64,000 nt of DNA, taken from assembly GCF_947499265.1 (NCBI RefSeq), contig NZ_CANMNK010000004.1, positions 1 through 64,000 of the forward strand. Reading direction: 5' to 3'. Below are positions 8,800 to 17,984 of the stretch, piece after piece. Position 1 is the first letter of the stretch. Each line of letters opens with the position of its first letter. This DNA comes from an uncultured Roseobacter sp. Lineage in GTDB: Bacteria; Pseudomonadota; Alphaproteobacteria; Rhodobacterales; Rhodobacteraceae. Under the pieces are notes generated by a model. The model was given only the letters and a program-made list of their open reading frames with translations, made no database searches and was not told where the DNA came from. Position numbers and translations under genes: made by a program.

Positions 8800-8838
8800 T
8801 GATATGAATAAGGTCAAAAGTTTGATTATTCCATATCA
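8800..8838. promoter_or_regulatory. Dyad in LysR/TRAP divergent promoter
   Basis: TGATATGAATAA (8800-8811) and TTATTCCATATCA (8826-8838) are inverted arms differing by one extra base. The site lies just upstream of the LysR start at 8792 and the TRAP gene at 8882, which is typical for a LysR autoregulatory site. Confidence 0.55.
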
Positions 8839-8881
8839 ATCTGAAGTGCTACCGTCCTCAAAACGTCTATGGGAGGACACC

Positions 8882-9895
8882 ATGTTTCAATTCAAGTCAA
8901 TGAGCCGGGGCTTGCTGGCCGCTACGATTGCTTTGGCCTTACCGGTCGCAGCGTCAGCGCAAATTTTCAAGGGCGAGACAGCCGGTGTTGGCGATCCGGT
9001 CCACACTATGTTCGTGGCGTTTTCCAATCAGGCCGGAAAAGCCGGTGTTGAGATCCAGGTCAACGCCGGGCAGACATTGACCAAGTCCATGCTCAAAGGG
9101 GCAAAGGGCGATATCGACTTCTTCTCGACCGTTCCGTCATTGGTCAATCTGATGGCTGGTCAGAAGCGGATGTACGAAAACATTGAAGATGCACCTGAAC
9201 TGGCCAAGAATATTCGCGCCATCTTGGGATTTAAAGCCGGGGCCTACCATCCGGTAACACTGGCCGGATCGGGCATTGAGACCTGGGAGGACATCAAGGG
9301 CAAGACTGTCTTCACCGGTCCACCGGCTGGATCGGCCTCGGCCACCTCCGAAGCACTGATCAAGATCATCACGGGATATGTGGCAGGCGAAGACTATACC
9401 GCCGTGCGGCTAAGTTGGGGCGAAGGCTACGCGGCCCTTGCAGACGGCAAGATCGACATGATGGTGCGCCCCGCGGAAATCGGTTCGGCCAACATCGAAC
9501 GCTTTGGCCTGTCGGGCGAATTCCTGGTTCTGTCGATCCCCGAAGACAAGGTTGGGAGCGAAGAGATGCAGGCGCTGTTTGGTCGTCCGGGTCGCGGGAT
9601 GTTGCAATTCGATGGCGGCGTTTACAAAGGTCAATTGACGACCGGCGAGATCACGGCCCTTGGCTTCACGCAGTTCGTTGGCACCCATGCCGGTGTCTCT
9701 GATGATGTGGTTTACAACGCGGCCAAAGCGTTCTGGGAAAACCTGAGCGAGGTCCATGCCACTGCGTTCTTCCTGAAAGAAGTCACGAAAGAGTCTGCCT
9801 TCACATCGGTGAACGTGCCGCTGCACCCCGGTGCCTTGCGGTATTACGAAGAGGCCGGGTTCGACATTCCTGACGAACTGCGCCCCGGTAAGTGA
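8882..9895 (+). CDS. TAXI-family TRAP transporter solute-binding protein
   Basis: A 337-residue periplasmic protein started at MFQFKSMSRGLLAA after the ribosome site GGGAGGACACC. The signal peptide is LLAATIALALPVAASAQ. The body has TAXI features: AGQTLTKSMLKGAKGDIDF, VFTGPPAGSAS and the late SVNVPLHPGALRYYEEAGF. It captures a carboxylate-like or related small solute in the periplasm and hands it to the fused permease encoded 59 bases downstream. The sulfatase that follows suggests that the solute is a sulfate ester or a product of desulfation. Ligand not predictable from sequence. Confidence 0.9.
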   Translation: MFQFKSMSRGLLAATIALALPVAASAQIFKGETAGVGDPVHTMFVAFSNQAGKAGVEIQVNAGQTLTKSMLKGAKGDIDFFSTVPSLVNLMAGQKRMYENIEDAPELAKNIRAILGFKAGAYHPVTLAGSGIETWEDIKGKTVFTGPPAGSASATSEALIKIITGYVAGEDYTAVRLSWGEGYAALADGKIDMMVRPAEIGSANIERFGLSGEFLVLSIPEDKVGSEEMQALFGRPGRGMLQFDGGVYKGQLTTGEITALGFTQFVGTHAGVSDDVVYNAAKAFWENLSEVHATAFFLKEVTKESAFTSVNVPLHPGALRYYEEAGFDIPDELRPGK

Positions 9896-9954
9896 TCTTT
9901 TGATCCTGGCCGACACACGGTCCGGCCTCTATTTCAGTAACGAAAGTGGATCCG

Positions 9955-11862
9955 ATGTCTGATGCGGCAACCAAAGCCAGCCTCCCGCTGCGGTTATTCG
10001 CCTTTGCCTCTGCCGCGGCCTGCTTTGCTCTTGGCCTGATCGCGCTCTATTCATCGGGAATAGGCCTGATCGACCCGAAACTGCACCGCGCCCTTGGGTT
10101 TGGTCTGGCCCTGTTTGTTGCGGTGGCGGTCTCCCAAAAGCGCCGGCACGGCACGACCCCTTTGCAACTCGTCTTTGATGTTGCCCTGATCGTTGCCGGG
10201 CTTTGGTCAATCTGGTCCTTTCATTTCGTCCAGACCGAAATGGAAACTGCGCTTTATGACGTGACCAATCGTGACGCATGGCCAGCGCTGGCCGGACTTG
10301 CGGTGTTTCTTGAGTTGTGCCGCCGATTGTGGGGCTGGGGGCTGTTTGGCGTTGGCACTTTCGGGGTGGTCTACCTTCTTTTCGGTCAGGACCTGCCAGG
10401 CGTCATGGCGCATTCCGGGTTCTCCCTGAAAGAGGTGGCCGAGGCGCTTTGGTACAACACCAACAAAGGCGTATTTGGCTCGATCACGAATATCGTGCTA
10501 AGCACGGTGTTCATCTTCATCATCTTCGGTGTGCTTCTCGAAGGGACCGGTGCGGGCTACACTTTGCTGAAATTCGCCTTTCTCGCCACCCGCCGCACCC
10601 GGGGTGGCCCGGCCCATGCCGCCATTCTGGCCTCGTCCATGTTTGGTACCATGTCAGGCTCCACGGTGGCGAACATCGTGGGTACGGGTACCTTCACAAT
10701 CCCGATGATCAAGAAACGCGGGTTTACGCCCACCTTTGCAGCAGGGATCGAGGCGACCGCGTCGTCCGGCGGACAGATCATGCCGCCCATCATGGGGGCC
10801 GCGGCTCTGGTGATGGCTGACCTGACGGGTGTGGGATACCTCAACATTATTGTTGCTGCCCTATTTCCGGCCCTATTTTACTATTTCAGCCTCTTCTCGG
10901 CAGTGACAGTCGAAGCGCGCCGCCAAGGCATCGAAGTTCAGCAAATGACCGTCGATGATCAGATCACCCGCACCGACCTGATCAACTCAGTTCTGTTTAT
11001 TGGACCGATCCTTGTGGTCATCGGATCACTTCTGGCGGGGCTCTCTACCTCGGCTGCCGGCTTTTATGCGGTCGCTACTCTTTTGGTTCTCTCGGTCATC
11101 AATCCCGAGGTCCGGAACGATCCGGCCCGCATCTGGCACTCCTTCCTAAAAGGGGCTGAATCCGGTGCCACATTGCTGATCGCCATTGCCGCCATTGGTA
11201 TCCTTGTGGGGTCACTCGATAGCACCGGTCTGGGTCTTAAACTGGCCAATGTCATTGCGTCGGTCCGAGGTGAGAGCCTGTTCTCGGCGTTACTGGTGGC
11301 CATGGCGGGCGCACTTATCCTTGGCATGGGCATGCCCACGCTGCCGGCCTACCTGATCATCATCCTGGTTATGGGACCGGCAATTCAGGAACTGGGCGTC
11401 TCGATGCTGACGGCCCATATGTTCGTCTTTTACTATGGCGTCGCGTCATCGCTGACCCCACCAGTTGCGATTGCCGCCTATGCGGCAGCACCCATTGCGC
11501 AAGCCAACCCGTTGATGACCGCGTTCATGTCTTTCCGGCTGGGCATGGCCAAGTTCATTATTCCGTTCATCTTCGCCTTCTACCCGACCATCCTGATCAT
11601 CGAAGAATTCAGTCTGGTGCCATTTATCTGGATCGTGACCCGCACGTGCTTTTGCATCTGGCTCTTCTCATCAGCGCTATCCGGATTTGACCGTCGCAAG
11701 CTGACGGTGCCAGAAATCGTGATCCGCTTTGCAACCGCGTTCATGTGCCTGGCAACAGATCCGATGATCCATCTGCCGGCAATCTTGGTCGGGCTGGCCT
11801 TGATTGCATTCGATGTTTACGCCGGTCGATCCAAAGCCGTTAACTCCGAGACATCCCAATGA
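9955..11862 (+). CDS. TRAP transporter fused small and large permease
   Basis: About 635 residues with many transmembrane helices. It is a fused TRAP permease (small DctQ-like part within the first 170 residues, large DctM-like part after) of the type paired with TAXI binding proteins. Typical features are GTMSGSTVANIVGTGTFTIPMIKKRGF, EATASSGGQIMPPIMGAAAL and LGMGMPTLPAYLI, which are the repeated GxxM/P-rich re-entrant loops of DctM. It uses an ion gradient rather than ATP. ATG 9955 follows GAAAG; a GTG at 9946 is also possible. Its stop overlaps the sulfatase start (ATGA), indicating coupled translation. Confidence 0.9.
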   Translation: MSDAATKASLPLRLFAFASAAACFALGLIALYSSGIGLIDPKLHRALGFGLALFVAVAVSQKRRHGTTPLQLVFDVALIVAGLWSIWSFHFVQTEMETALYDVTNRDAWPALAGLAVFLELCRRLWGWGLFGVGTFGVVYLLFGQDLPGVMAHSGFSLKEVAEALWYNTNKGVFGSITNIVLSTVFIFIIFGVLLEGTGAGYTLLKFAFLATRRTRGGPAHAAILASSMFGTMSGSTVANIVGTGTFTIPMIKKRGFTPTFAAGIEATASSGGQIMPPIMGAAALVMADLTGVGYLNIIVAALFPALFYYFSLFSAVTVEARRQGIEVQQMTVDDQITRTDLINSVLFIGPILVVIGSLLAGLSTSAAGFYAVATLLVLSVINPEVRNDPARIWHSFLKGAESGATLLIAIAAIGILVGSLDSTGLGLKLANVIASVRGESLFSALLVAMAGALILGMGMPTLPAYLIIILVMGPAIQELGVSMLTAHMFVFYYGVASSLTPPVAIAAYAAAPIAQANPLMTAFMSFRLGMAKFIIPFIFAFYPTILIIEEFSLVPFIWIVTRTCFCIWLFSSALSGFDRRKLTVPEIVIRFATAFMCLATDPMIHLPAILVGLALIAFDVYAGRSKAVNSETSQ

Positions 11863-13430
11863 CCAAAAGGCCAAACTTCCTGTTCATCATCACCGATCAA
11901 CACCGCGCGGATCATCTGGGATGTTACGGCAATGCGATTGTGCAAACGCCAAACATCGACCGGATCGCCGCGACGGGCACCAGGTGGGATCGGTTCTATG
12001 TCGCAAACCCGATCTGCATGCCAAACCGGGCATCGATCATGACAGGGAGGATGTGCTCGGTTCACGGGGCGCGCCATAACGGTATCCCGCTATCCAAGGA
12101 TCACACCACGTTTGTCGAATTGCTGCGTGACGCCGGATACAGCACCGGCCTCATCGGCAAGTCTCACCTGCAAAGCTTCACCGGCTTGCCTGCCGCCAAC
12201 AGGTTTGAGGCCAAGGAAGGGTTGACCACCCCCTCGGCGCATCTTCGCGATGCCTACAAGAACAACCGTCACTCTGACGAATATGACCTCGAGGTCGCGC
12301 CTAACTGGGACACGCCGTTGGCCGACCGGTTAAAGGGCGATTTCTACGGCTTTAATCATGTCGAGGTTGCTGCTGACCATGGTGATCAGGCGTCAGGTGA
12401 TTACCTGTTGTGGGCCCGCAAACAGGTACCTGATTTCGACACAATGACCGGCCCGGACAACGCCCTACCGGACAATCGCATCAACGCCCCTCAGGCCTGG
12501 CGCACTGCTGTGCCCGAAGAGCGGTATTCGACCTCTTGGATCGCAGACCGGTCCGAAGCCTGGCTTCAGAATCAGGCCAAACAAGCCACCCCGTTCTTTC
12601 TGCAAATGTCCTTCCCGGATCCGCATCACCCCTTCACGCCGCCAGGGCGATATTGGGACATGTATGATCCCGCCGACATACCCTTGCCCGCGTCATTCGG
12701 CCAAGGCGATCTACCACCGATCCAGGCGATGAAAGACGCGATGCAAAAAGGCACCGACCCAAGGGACAACCAGAACCCCTTTGCCGTGACTGAAGACGAA
12801 GCCCGCGCCATCATCGCGCTAACCTATGGCATGATCACCATGATCGACGATGCCATCGGGCGGGTCCTGAAGCGGTTGGAAACACTCGGTCTCGCCGAGA
12901 GTACGGTGGTGATCTTCACGTCGGACCATGGCGATTACATGGGGGATCATGGCCTGATGCTGAAGTTGTTGTTGCACTACCAAGGTATCATCCGGGTGCC
13001 GTTTATCTGGAACGATCCTGCCAACCAGACCCAAGCGAAAGCCGATGCCGGGCTCAGTTCGTCCATCGATATCTCCGCAACCATCCTTGCCCGCGCTGGC
13101 ATTCAACCTTTCAACGGCCTTCAGGGCCGCGATTTGCTCTCCACAAAGCCACCCGAAGCCATCATCGTCGAAGAAGACAGTCAGCGCACCATGACCGGCT
13201 TTGACCGTCCTCAACGGATCCGGACGGTTGTCACCGAAAAATATCGAATGTCGCTAAGGGAGGGGGAAGACTGGAATGAGCTGTATGACTTGGAGCTTGA
13301 TCCGGACGAACTCAGCAATATTTACGACGCTCCTATCGCAGTTGGGGCGCGCCAGGCCGTCACCGAAACGATGTTACGTAGAATGATCGAGTTACAAGAC
13401 CGAGCCCCCTTGCCAGCGTATCGCGCCTAG
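11859..13430 (+). CDS. Formylglycine-type sulfatase
   Basis: A 523-residue sulfatase of the alkaline-phosphatase superfamily. FIITDQHRADHLGCYG gives the first metal ligands, and CMPNR at residues 53-57 is the C-x-P-x-R sequence whose cysteine is converted to formylglycine. FTSDHGDYMGDHG near residue 353 supplies further metal ligands. It has no signal peptide, so it should act in the cytoplasm on a substrate brought in by the TRAP system with which it is translationally coupled. It needs a formylglycine-generating enzyme, not seen in this window. A phosphonate monoester hydrolase role is possible because the two families share this core. Confidence 0.9.
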   Translation: MTKRPNFLFIITDQHRADHLGCYGNAIVQTPNIDRIAATGTRWDRFYVANPICMPNRASIMTGRMCSVHGARHNGIPLSKDHTTFVELLRDAGYSTGLIGKSHLQSFTGLPAANRFEAKEGLTTPSAHLRDAYKNNRHSDEYDLEVAPNWDTPLADRLKGDFYGFNHVEVAADHGDQASGDYLLWARKQVPDFDTMTGPDNALPDNRINAPQAWRTAVPEERYSTSWIADRSEAWLQNQAKQATPFFLQMSFPDPHHPFTPPGRYWDMYDPADIPLPASFGQGDLPPIQAMKDAMQKGTDPRDNQNPFAVTEDEARAIIALTYGMITMIDDAIGRVLKRLETLGLAESTVVIFTSDHGDYMGDHGLMLKLLLHYQGIIRVPFIWNDPANQTQAKADAGLSSSIDISATILARAGIQPFNGLQGRDLLSTKPPEAIIVEEDSQRTMTGFDRPQRIRTVVTEKYRMSLREGEDWNELYDLELDPDELSNIYDAPIAVGARQAVTETMLRRMIELQDRAPLPAYRA

Positions 13431-13580
13431 CATTCGACGGCGTCACGATCGGATTTTCATCCAAGTCGTTCGATGACTTCAGGTAAACTTGGAATGAAGG
13501 TTGGACATTGGCTGCTATCGCATCGGTGGCAAAGCCGGGCTCATTCGCGAGCTTTGATGCAGAGTGCGTATTCCGAGAAC

Positions 13581-14030
13581 CTACGCATCCAAATCCGATG
13601 GTTCCATGCCGTCAGCGTCCAGTTGAGCATGCAGTATGTGTCCATCCATCGCGATACCGATGATGGGTGCGTGGTCCGCAACTGCTGCTGAGACCTCTTT
13701 CGAACAGCTGGTGACCGCATGGTAGTGATATCCAACACCAAGATTGACGTGCCCGCCGCAATCGTCGAATGGTGCAATCGTATGTGCAGCGAGGATGGCA
13801 TCTGCCGGGGCCGGACCATCGGTCCGCACGCCGTTGAGCGCGACGCCTGGTCCAAGATTGCCAATGCGGCGCGGTGCCTCCGCGGCAACGGGTGTGATGG
13901 GGATGCCGACAATTGCATTCGGCGCAAACATCGCGACGATTTGGGTCAGCCGCTCGGGGCTGTCTTCGTGGGCATCGGCGGTTGCTGCCATGCCGGTAAG
14001 AACAAGGCTGAGAGTAAGGAAGCGCTTCAT
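13581..14030 (-). CDS. YHYH-domain protein, probably C-terminally truncated
   Basis: About 149 residues started at MKRFLTLSLVLTGMAATADA, a signal peptide. The body has the YHYH-domain landmarks GVALNGV, DDCGGHVNLGVGYHYHAV and a following GIAMDGHIL, then stops after GMEPSDLDA at a TAG. Larger family members continue past this point with more histidine-rich sequence, so the gene may have lost its end. The domain is exported in other bacteria; its function is unknown. It sits on the same strand as, and just downstream of, a second sulfatase. Confidence 0.7.
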   Translation of the reverse strand: MKRFLTLSLVLTGMAATADAHEDSPERLTQIVAMFAPNAIVGIPITPVAAEAPRRIGNLGPGVALNGVRTDGPAPADAILAAHTIAPFDDCGGHVNLGVGYHYHAVTSCSKEVSAAVADHAPIIGIAMDGHILHAQLDADGMEPSDLDA

Positions 14031-14119
14031 GATATCTACTGTTGGTTGCCTCGCCAGCCTTGAAAAATTGACTGGCAAGGAGCTTTAGATCTCGACTGGC
14101 CCAGGGTCAGATCGTTGAC

Positions 14120-15415
14120 CTAGTTGGCTGTCGCCACCAGAGCATCGCGCCGCGCCTGCAAGTCTGCCACAATCTTTATGACTTCATCCGTTCCGCCATC
14201 TGCAAGCAAGTTCACTTGTTCAAGCGGATCCGATGACAAATCAAACAGCTCTGCCGGCGCGTCTTTTGGCACGACAAGGCGGTAGTTGTCTTCACGCACC
14301 GCCCATCCATATATGCCGCCACCGCGCGTTGCACGGTTGGTGAAATGGTCCGTGTAGATGTAGTCACGACTGCCCTCGCCACCGGCCAGCACTGGGCCGA
14401 AATCATAAGAATCGGGGGATGAGAACTCTGCTCCCGTCAATCCTGCGATGGTCGCGGTCAGATCGGATGTGTTGGTGAAGGCATCGGTGCGCCCTGCATC
14501 AATTCCAGGACCGGACACAATCAAGGGCACGTGTGTTCCGCTGTCGTATAGTGTGGCTTTGGCCTGATGGTCGCCGTACAAGCCGTTTAGAACCTGATTG
14601 GGCGTGCCGTTGTCACCCATGAACATGACGACAGTGTTCGCGCGTTCCTCATCGCTCATAGAATTGAGCAAGCGACCGATTTCCGTGTCCAGTGCTTCCA
14701 ACATGGCTTGGTAATATGGCAGTGGATTTTCGTCGACTGAGGCTTCGTCAACCGGCAAATCATCGAACGTATGCAGGTCGTTTGGTGGAAGGTGGAAAGG
14801 CGAATGCGGGGCGTTGTACGCCAACCACAGGAACCACGGGTCTTCTTGGCCCTCGATCCATTCGATCGCGCGATCCGTCAGCACGGTTGTTGCATAGCCT
14901 TCGATTTGGACTTCCCGACCGTCCTCAACAGCAGTCCAATTGAAGTAGTCCTGCACACCGCCATAGAAGAGGCCGAAGTAATCAGGAACACCCATCTGTT
15001 GGGGCAGATCGTAACCCATGTCGCGGCCTGTGATATGCCATTTCCCAATCACATTTGCCGCATATCCTGTCGGGGCCAATGCATCGAACAAGGTGGGTGT
15101 ATCGGGGTCTAAATCATCACTACCGTCAGGGGCAATGGGCGCGCCGACGCCTGTGCGAAAGCCATATTGGCCTGTCATGATAGTCGCGCGTGTGGGCGAG
15201 CATGTCGGTTGGGCATAAGCGTTATCGAAGACAATGCCGTTTGCACACATGGCCTCAAGGTTCGGCATTGGGGCCTGTTGATTTCCGACATCGTAGCATC
15301 GTGAGGCATCCAGCCCCATGTCGTCCGCGATGATCAAAAGGATGTTGGGTTCAGCAAGTACCACGTTGCCCGCAAAAGCTATGACAGTGGTGACGATTGG
15401 GAGGCAATATTTCAC
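14120..15415 (-). CDS. Periplasmic arylsulfatase-type sulfatase
   Basis: About 431 residues, with GTG 15415 chosen because it follows GAAAGG and starts a signal peptide (KYCLPIVTTVIAFAGNVVLA). LLIIADDMGLDASRC supplies metal-binding aspartates; CSPTR at residues 72-76 is the formylglycine sequence; IGKWHITG and MFMGDNGTPNQVL are the other conserved sulfatase blocks. It is expected to hydrolyse sulfate esters in the periplasm, unlike the cytoplasmic sulfatase at 11.9-13.4 kb. The open frame continues upstream in phase into a dedA remnant with no stop, so a longer fused product started farther upstream cannot be excluded. Confidence 0.85.
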   Translation of the reverse strand: MKYCLPIVTTVIAFAGNVVLAEPNILLIIADDMGLDASRCYDVGNQQAPMPNLEAMCANGIVFDNAYAQPTCSPTRATIMTGQYGFRTGVGAPIAPDGSDDLDPDTPTLFDALAPTGYAANVIGKWHITGRDMGYDLPQQMGVPDYFGLFYGGVQDYFNWTAVEDGREVQIEGYATTVLTDRAIEWIEGQEDPWFLWLAYNAPHSPFHLPPNDLHTFDDLPVDEASVDENPLPYYQAMLEALDTEIGRLLNSMSDEERANTVVMFMGDNGTPNQVLNGLYGDHQAKATLYDSGTHVPLIVSGPGIDAGRTDAFTNTSDLTATIAGLTGAEFSSPDSYDFGPVLAGGEGSRDYIYTDHFTNRATRGGGIYGWAVREDNYRLVVPKDAPAELFDLSSDPLEQVNLLADGGTDEVIKIVADLQARRDALVATAN

Positions 15416-15469
15416 GATTTCGACCTTTCTGTTCAGAGAGATAGGTATTTGGGAATATGGTTCTTGGTT

Positions 15470-15855
15470 CATTGGCAAAGCCTGGGCTTGCCATTGGCGT
15501 ATAAGGAAGATGACCGAGGCCACCGCGACAGATCCCGCCAGGACGACGCCGAAAAAGTCACTGAGGATGGTTGCGACTTGTTCAAGTTTGGAGGCGAATA
15601 TGTAGCCAAGGGCAACACACGTCGCGATCCAGATCAGAGCGCCAGCCGGTAGGCCAGATGTTCGCCGAGGACATAAGCGACTGTCGCAACCAAGAAGACC
15701 GTCAAGAGTAAGATATCTCCGGCCGCTGCAAAGCTCACAGAGGTTAACACCAGCATAGAGGCGGGCAAAGGGACCGAGAGGCAGGCCAAAAGGACCACAC
15801 CAAAAACCGGGAAAACCCCATAGCCCGGAACAAGAGCGAGTTTGGCGTCTGTCAT
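15470..15855 (-). pseudogene. DedA-family membrane protein, internally deleted and shifted
   Basis: The N-terminal part reads MTDAKLALVPGYGVFPVFG through VAYVLGEHLAYR, as in DedA (undecaprenyl phosphate flippase family) proteins. The frame then stops at 15634. The C-terminal DedA part appears in another frame (LPAGALIWIATCVALGYIFAS through FLIRQWQ). The central region with the conserved re-entrant SRW and GP motifs is missing. The simplest reading is an internal deletion of perhaps 80-100 codons plus a frame change. The second frame runs without a stop into the sulfatase gene. Confidence 0.7.
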
Positions 15856-16084
15856 TCCTGGCCCTCCGGATACGAGGCAGCCGCATCCCGCACGAGAGCC
15901 ATCAGTTCTTCCATCGAGATGTTGCGATCCCGCGCCGGGCGTCCAACCGCTCGCCCCGGTCGTCTTCAGGGTCCGACTCCAGAAGTTCCATGCCCAGTGG
16001 GCGTGGCAGATCATTCCTGAGTACGACGTAGCGTGGTGCCATCCACGTTTTTAAGGCGACATCGACATCGCGCGGATCGTTGAA

Positions 16085-16198
16085 TTATCGCGCGTCGCTA
16101 ATCGCATGGCAGGCAACCCACAGCGCGATTGTGAATGATCCAAGGAACAGACTGACCAAGAGCCAGTTTTGCTTGATGAATGACAACGCCCAAATCAC
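16085..16198 (-). CDS. Possible small membrane protein coupled to the oxidase remnant
   Basis: A 37-codon frame starting with GTG that overlaps the oxidase remnant's TGA (GTGA). It encodes one hydrophobic helix (NWLLVSLFLGSFTIALWVAC) and a short HAISDAR tail. No family recognised. Overlap and hydrophobicity are the only support. Confidence 0.3.
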   Translation of the reverse strand: MIWALSFIKQNWLLVSLFLGSFTIALWVACHAISDAR

Positions 16199-16398
16199 TC
16201 GATGACCTCGACGACTTGTATCATCCCGGAACCATCGTGGGTCAAAACATCACAATGAATGACCAACTTGCCCGCAAAGGTCTCAAACCACCTCTTGAAG
16301 CTTTTCCGTCCGCCAAGCGGTACGCCCGCCGTGTCTTGCCATCGATGGAGCGAACTACCCTCGGGCAGTGGCTCGTCGTTGACAGAGGTGGCAGAGAC
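16195..16398 (-). pseudogene. Multicopper oxidase C-terminal remnant
   Basis: The last 65 or so codons of a multicopper oxidase. They contain LHRWQDTAGVPLGG, FETFAGKLVIHCD and VLTHDGSGMIQVVEVIE, matching the type 1/type 3 copper-site end of the family (normally HCHxxxHxxxxM). Here the second histidine is aspartate (HCD), which should destroy copper binding. The rest of the oxidase is absent; the neighbouring sequence is a lectin-like gene. Confidence 0.65.
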
Positions 16399-16424
16399 CG
16401 GGCCTAAGCGATTTTGTCTCCGTG

Positions 16425-16938
16425 TCACTCCAGAACAATCCATTCCTTGAACACACCATCCGTCATAGCACAATCGGCCAGCACTAGCGTTCGCGACATG
16501 AAGGGACCCGCAGATCTGCTGTTCTCACCAACGGATACGCAAGTGCTGTCATCCGCCACTGTTTGAATCGTGCCGCCGTCAGAGTTGTAGACGAACCGCT
16601 GGTCGCCCGCGGAAGCGTCGCAAACGACAAGGGCGAATGTGCTCTCCTCACTGGGGCTATGCGCCATGCAGTACTCCGGATACTCGACCGAACGAATTTG
16701 TCCTGCCGCGGCGTCGAATGAAAACTGAACGTCGCCGCCCTGTGGCTTGCAGGAGTGAGCTTGCAGTCGCTCGGCAAACCCTCTCCCAAGCGTATCAATG
16801 CACCACCCGAGTCCATCTTTTTCGTCGAGATTGTCGGCTAGATAGATGACGGGCGACGGCGTTCGGAGGCTCGGCGAGTGTCGGTAAGGCTGTTGCAACG
16901 AGTGCTGCCAAGACAAAGGGCAAGACGTCAGGTTTCAT
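16425..16938 (-). pseudogene. Secreted ricin-B-like lectin protein, frameshifted
   Basis: The signal peptide frame begins at 16938 (MKPDVLPFVLAALVATALPTLAEPP). The mature domain lies in another frame: YLADNLDEKDGLGWCIDT, then SCKPQGGDVQFSFDAAAGQI, YCMAHSP and DDSTCVSV, ending EWIVLE. This is the repeated Q-x-F/W and paired-cysteine pattern of ricin-type beta-trefoil domains. The two frames meet around 16845-16875, and removal of one base would join them. Intact it would be an exported protein of about 165 residues with a carbohydrate-binding-like fold. Confidence 0.6.
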
Positions 16939-17419
16939 GTGTTTTTCTCCGCTTTGTTGTTTGGTCCGACGGTTGGGGCAGATCTCGGCCGGGGACACGA
17001 CCACCGAGTGCGAACTTCAGTTCGCGCGTAAGCTCGGCGAGAAGTGCCGCGTTTTTAGGGCCTAGTTTTTCTGCAATCATTTCATCGATATCCTGCCAGA
17101 CATCTCGGACTTCGTTCAAAACCGCCGTGCCCTGATCGGTAATAGAGATGAGATCGCCTCGACGGTCCTCGGGGTTCTTGCGACGGTCGATCATGCCAAG
17201 TTTGAGCAACCGATCGATCATGGTGCTCATGCTGCCGGAAGTCACATCGAACCGCTCTGTCAAAACTGTCTGCGATACTTCTCCGGTCCGGTTGAGAACA
17301 CTCAGAATACGCGCCTGCGGCGTCGTAATGCCAACCGGTGTCAGTAGTGTCGCAAGTCGTTTTTCAAGGATGTCCGCGCTGTGCAGCAGCGAATGAAATT
17401 TATGAGGTTTCTTAGCCAT
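16928..17419 (-). CDS. MarR-family regulator
   Basis: A 163-residue winged-helix regulator. The recognition region (QTVLTERFDVTSGSMSTMIDRLLKLGMIDR) and wing (NPEDRRGDLISITDQG) are clear. Its 3' end overlaps the lectin gene's signal-peptide start by about eleven bases, so the two are probably cotranscribed. The lectin, oxidase remnant and dedA remnant downstream may once have formed its regulon. Confidence 0.88.
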   Translation of the reverse strand: MAKKPHKFHSLLHSADILEKRLATLLTPVGITTPQARILSVLNRTGEVSQTVLTERFDVTSGSMSTMIDRLLKLGMIDRRKNPEDRRGDLISITDQGTAVLNEVRDVWQDIDEMIAEKLGPKNAALLAELTRELKFALGGRVPGRDLPQPSDQTTKRRKTHET

Positions 17420-17428
17420 CCTTGCCGC

Positions 17429-17647
17429 CTAGGGAAAATTACCTTGAATCCAAGATGTTTGAGTTGAGGAATGGAGTTTCTGAGAGCCGATGTCGCGATC
17501 AATCGATGAACTCAGCGCCGACGATAAGCGTTCCAATGGAGACTTCCCCTCAATGGCTAGTGTTTCGGACGTTTCTAGTACCAATAAACTCATCGTAGAA
17601 AAGACGAGAAGTGCGATGGCGGGTAGTAGTCGTTCACTATCAAGCAT
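17429..17647 (-). CDS. Possible small exported protein
   Basis: A 72-codon frame with a hydrophobic N-terminal stretch (LLPAIALLVFSTMSLLVLE) that could be a signal anchor, then a polar, serine-rich tail with no motif. It lies upstream of the MarR gene on the same strand. Weakly supported. Confidence 0.25.
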   Translation of the reverse strand: MLDSERLLPAIALLVFSTMSLLVLETSETLAIEGKSPLERLSSALSSSIDRDIGSQKLHSSTQTSWIQGNFP

Positions 17648-17984
17648 CGGTTTCTCCGGCAGCTATGCGTATTTAACGGATGGCCTAGCGATTTCCGTCG
17701 CAACTTTTTTGACCTTGAAAGCGGACGTTGGTGCAAGCCGCAGCATCGGTTGATTTGGGTTCTCCATCAGCTTTCGCCGCAGCCAGCACCGATGACCGCA
17801 AGGCGGGACTTTGCGGACCTTGGATTTTCTGCCTTCGCCGATGCAGCATGCCTTCGCACTTGCGGCACGCTTATTACTGCGGCGCGGCACAAGTCGCCAA
17901 TCCGGTCATCATTGATACATCGCTTGGTGGGTGCCGAGATTTGTCGTGGTATGGTCTGAAACTGCCTCAAAACTCACTAAGCCA
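17648..17984. other. Intergenic, end of thiamine operon
   Basis: About 340 bases downstream of the last thiamine operon gene. No convincing gene or terminator seen; several overlapping short open frames on both strands look random. Confidence 0.4.
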
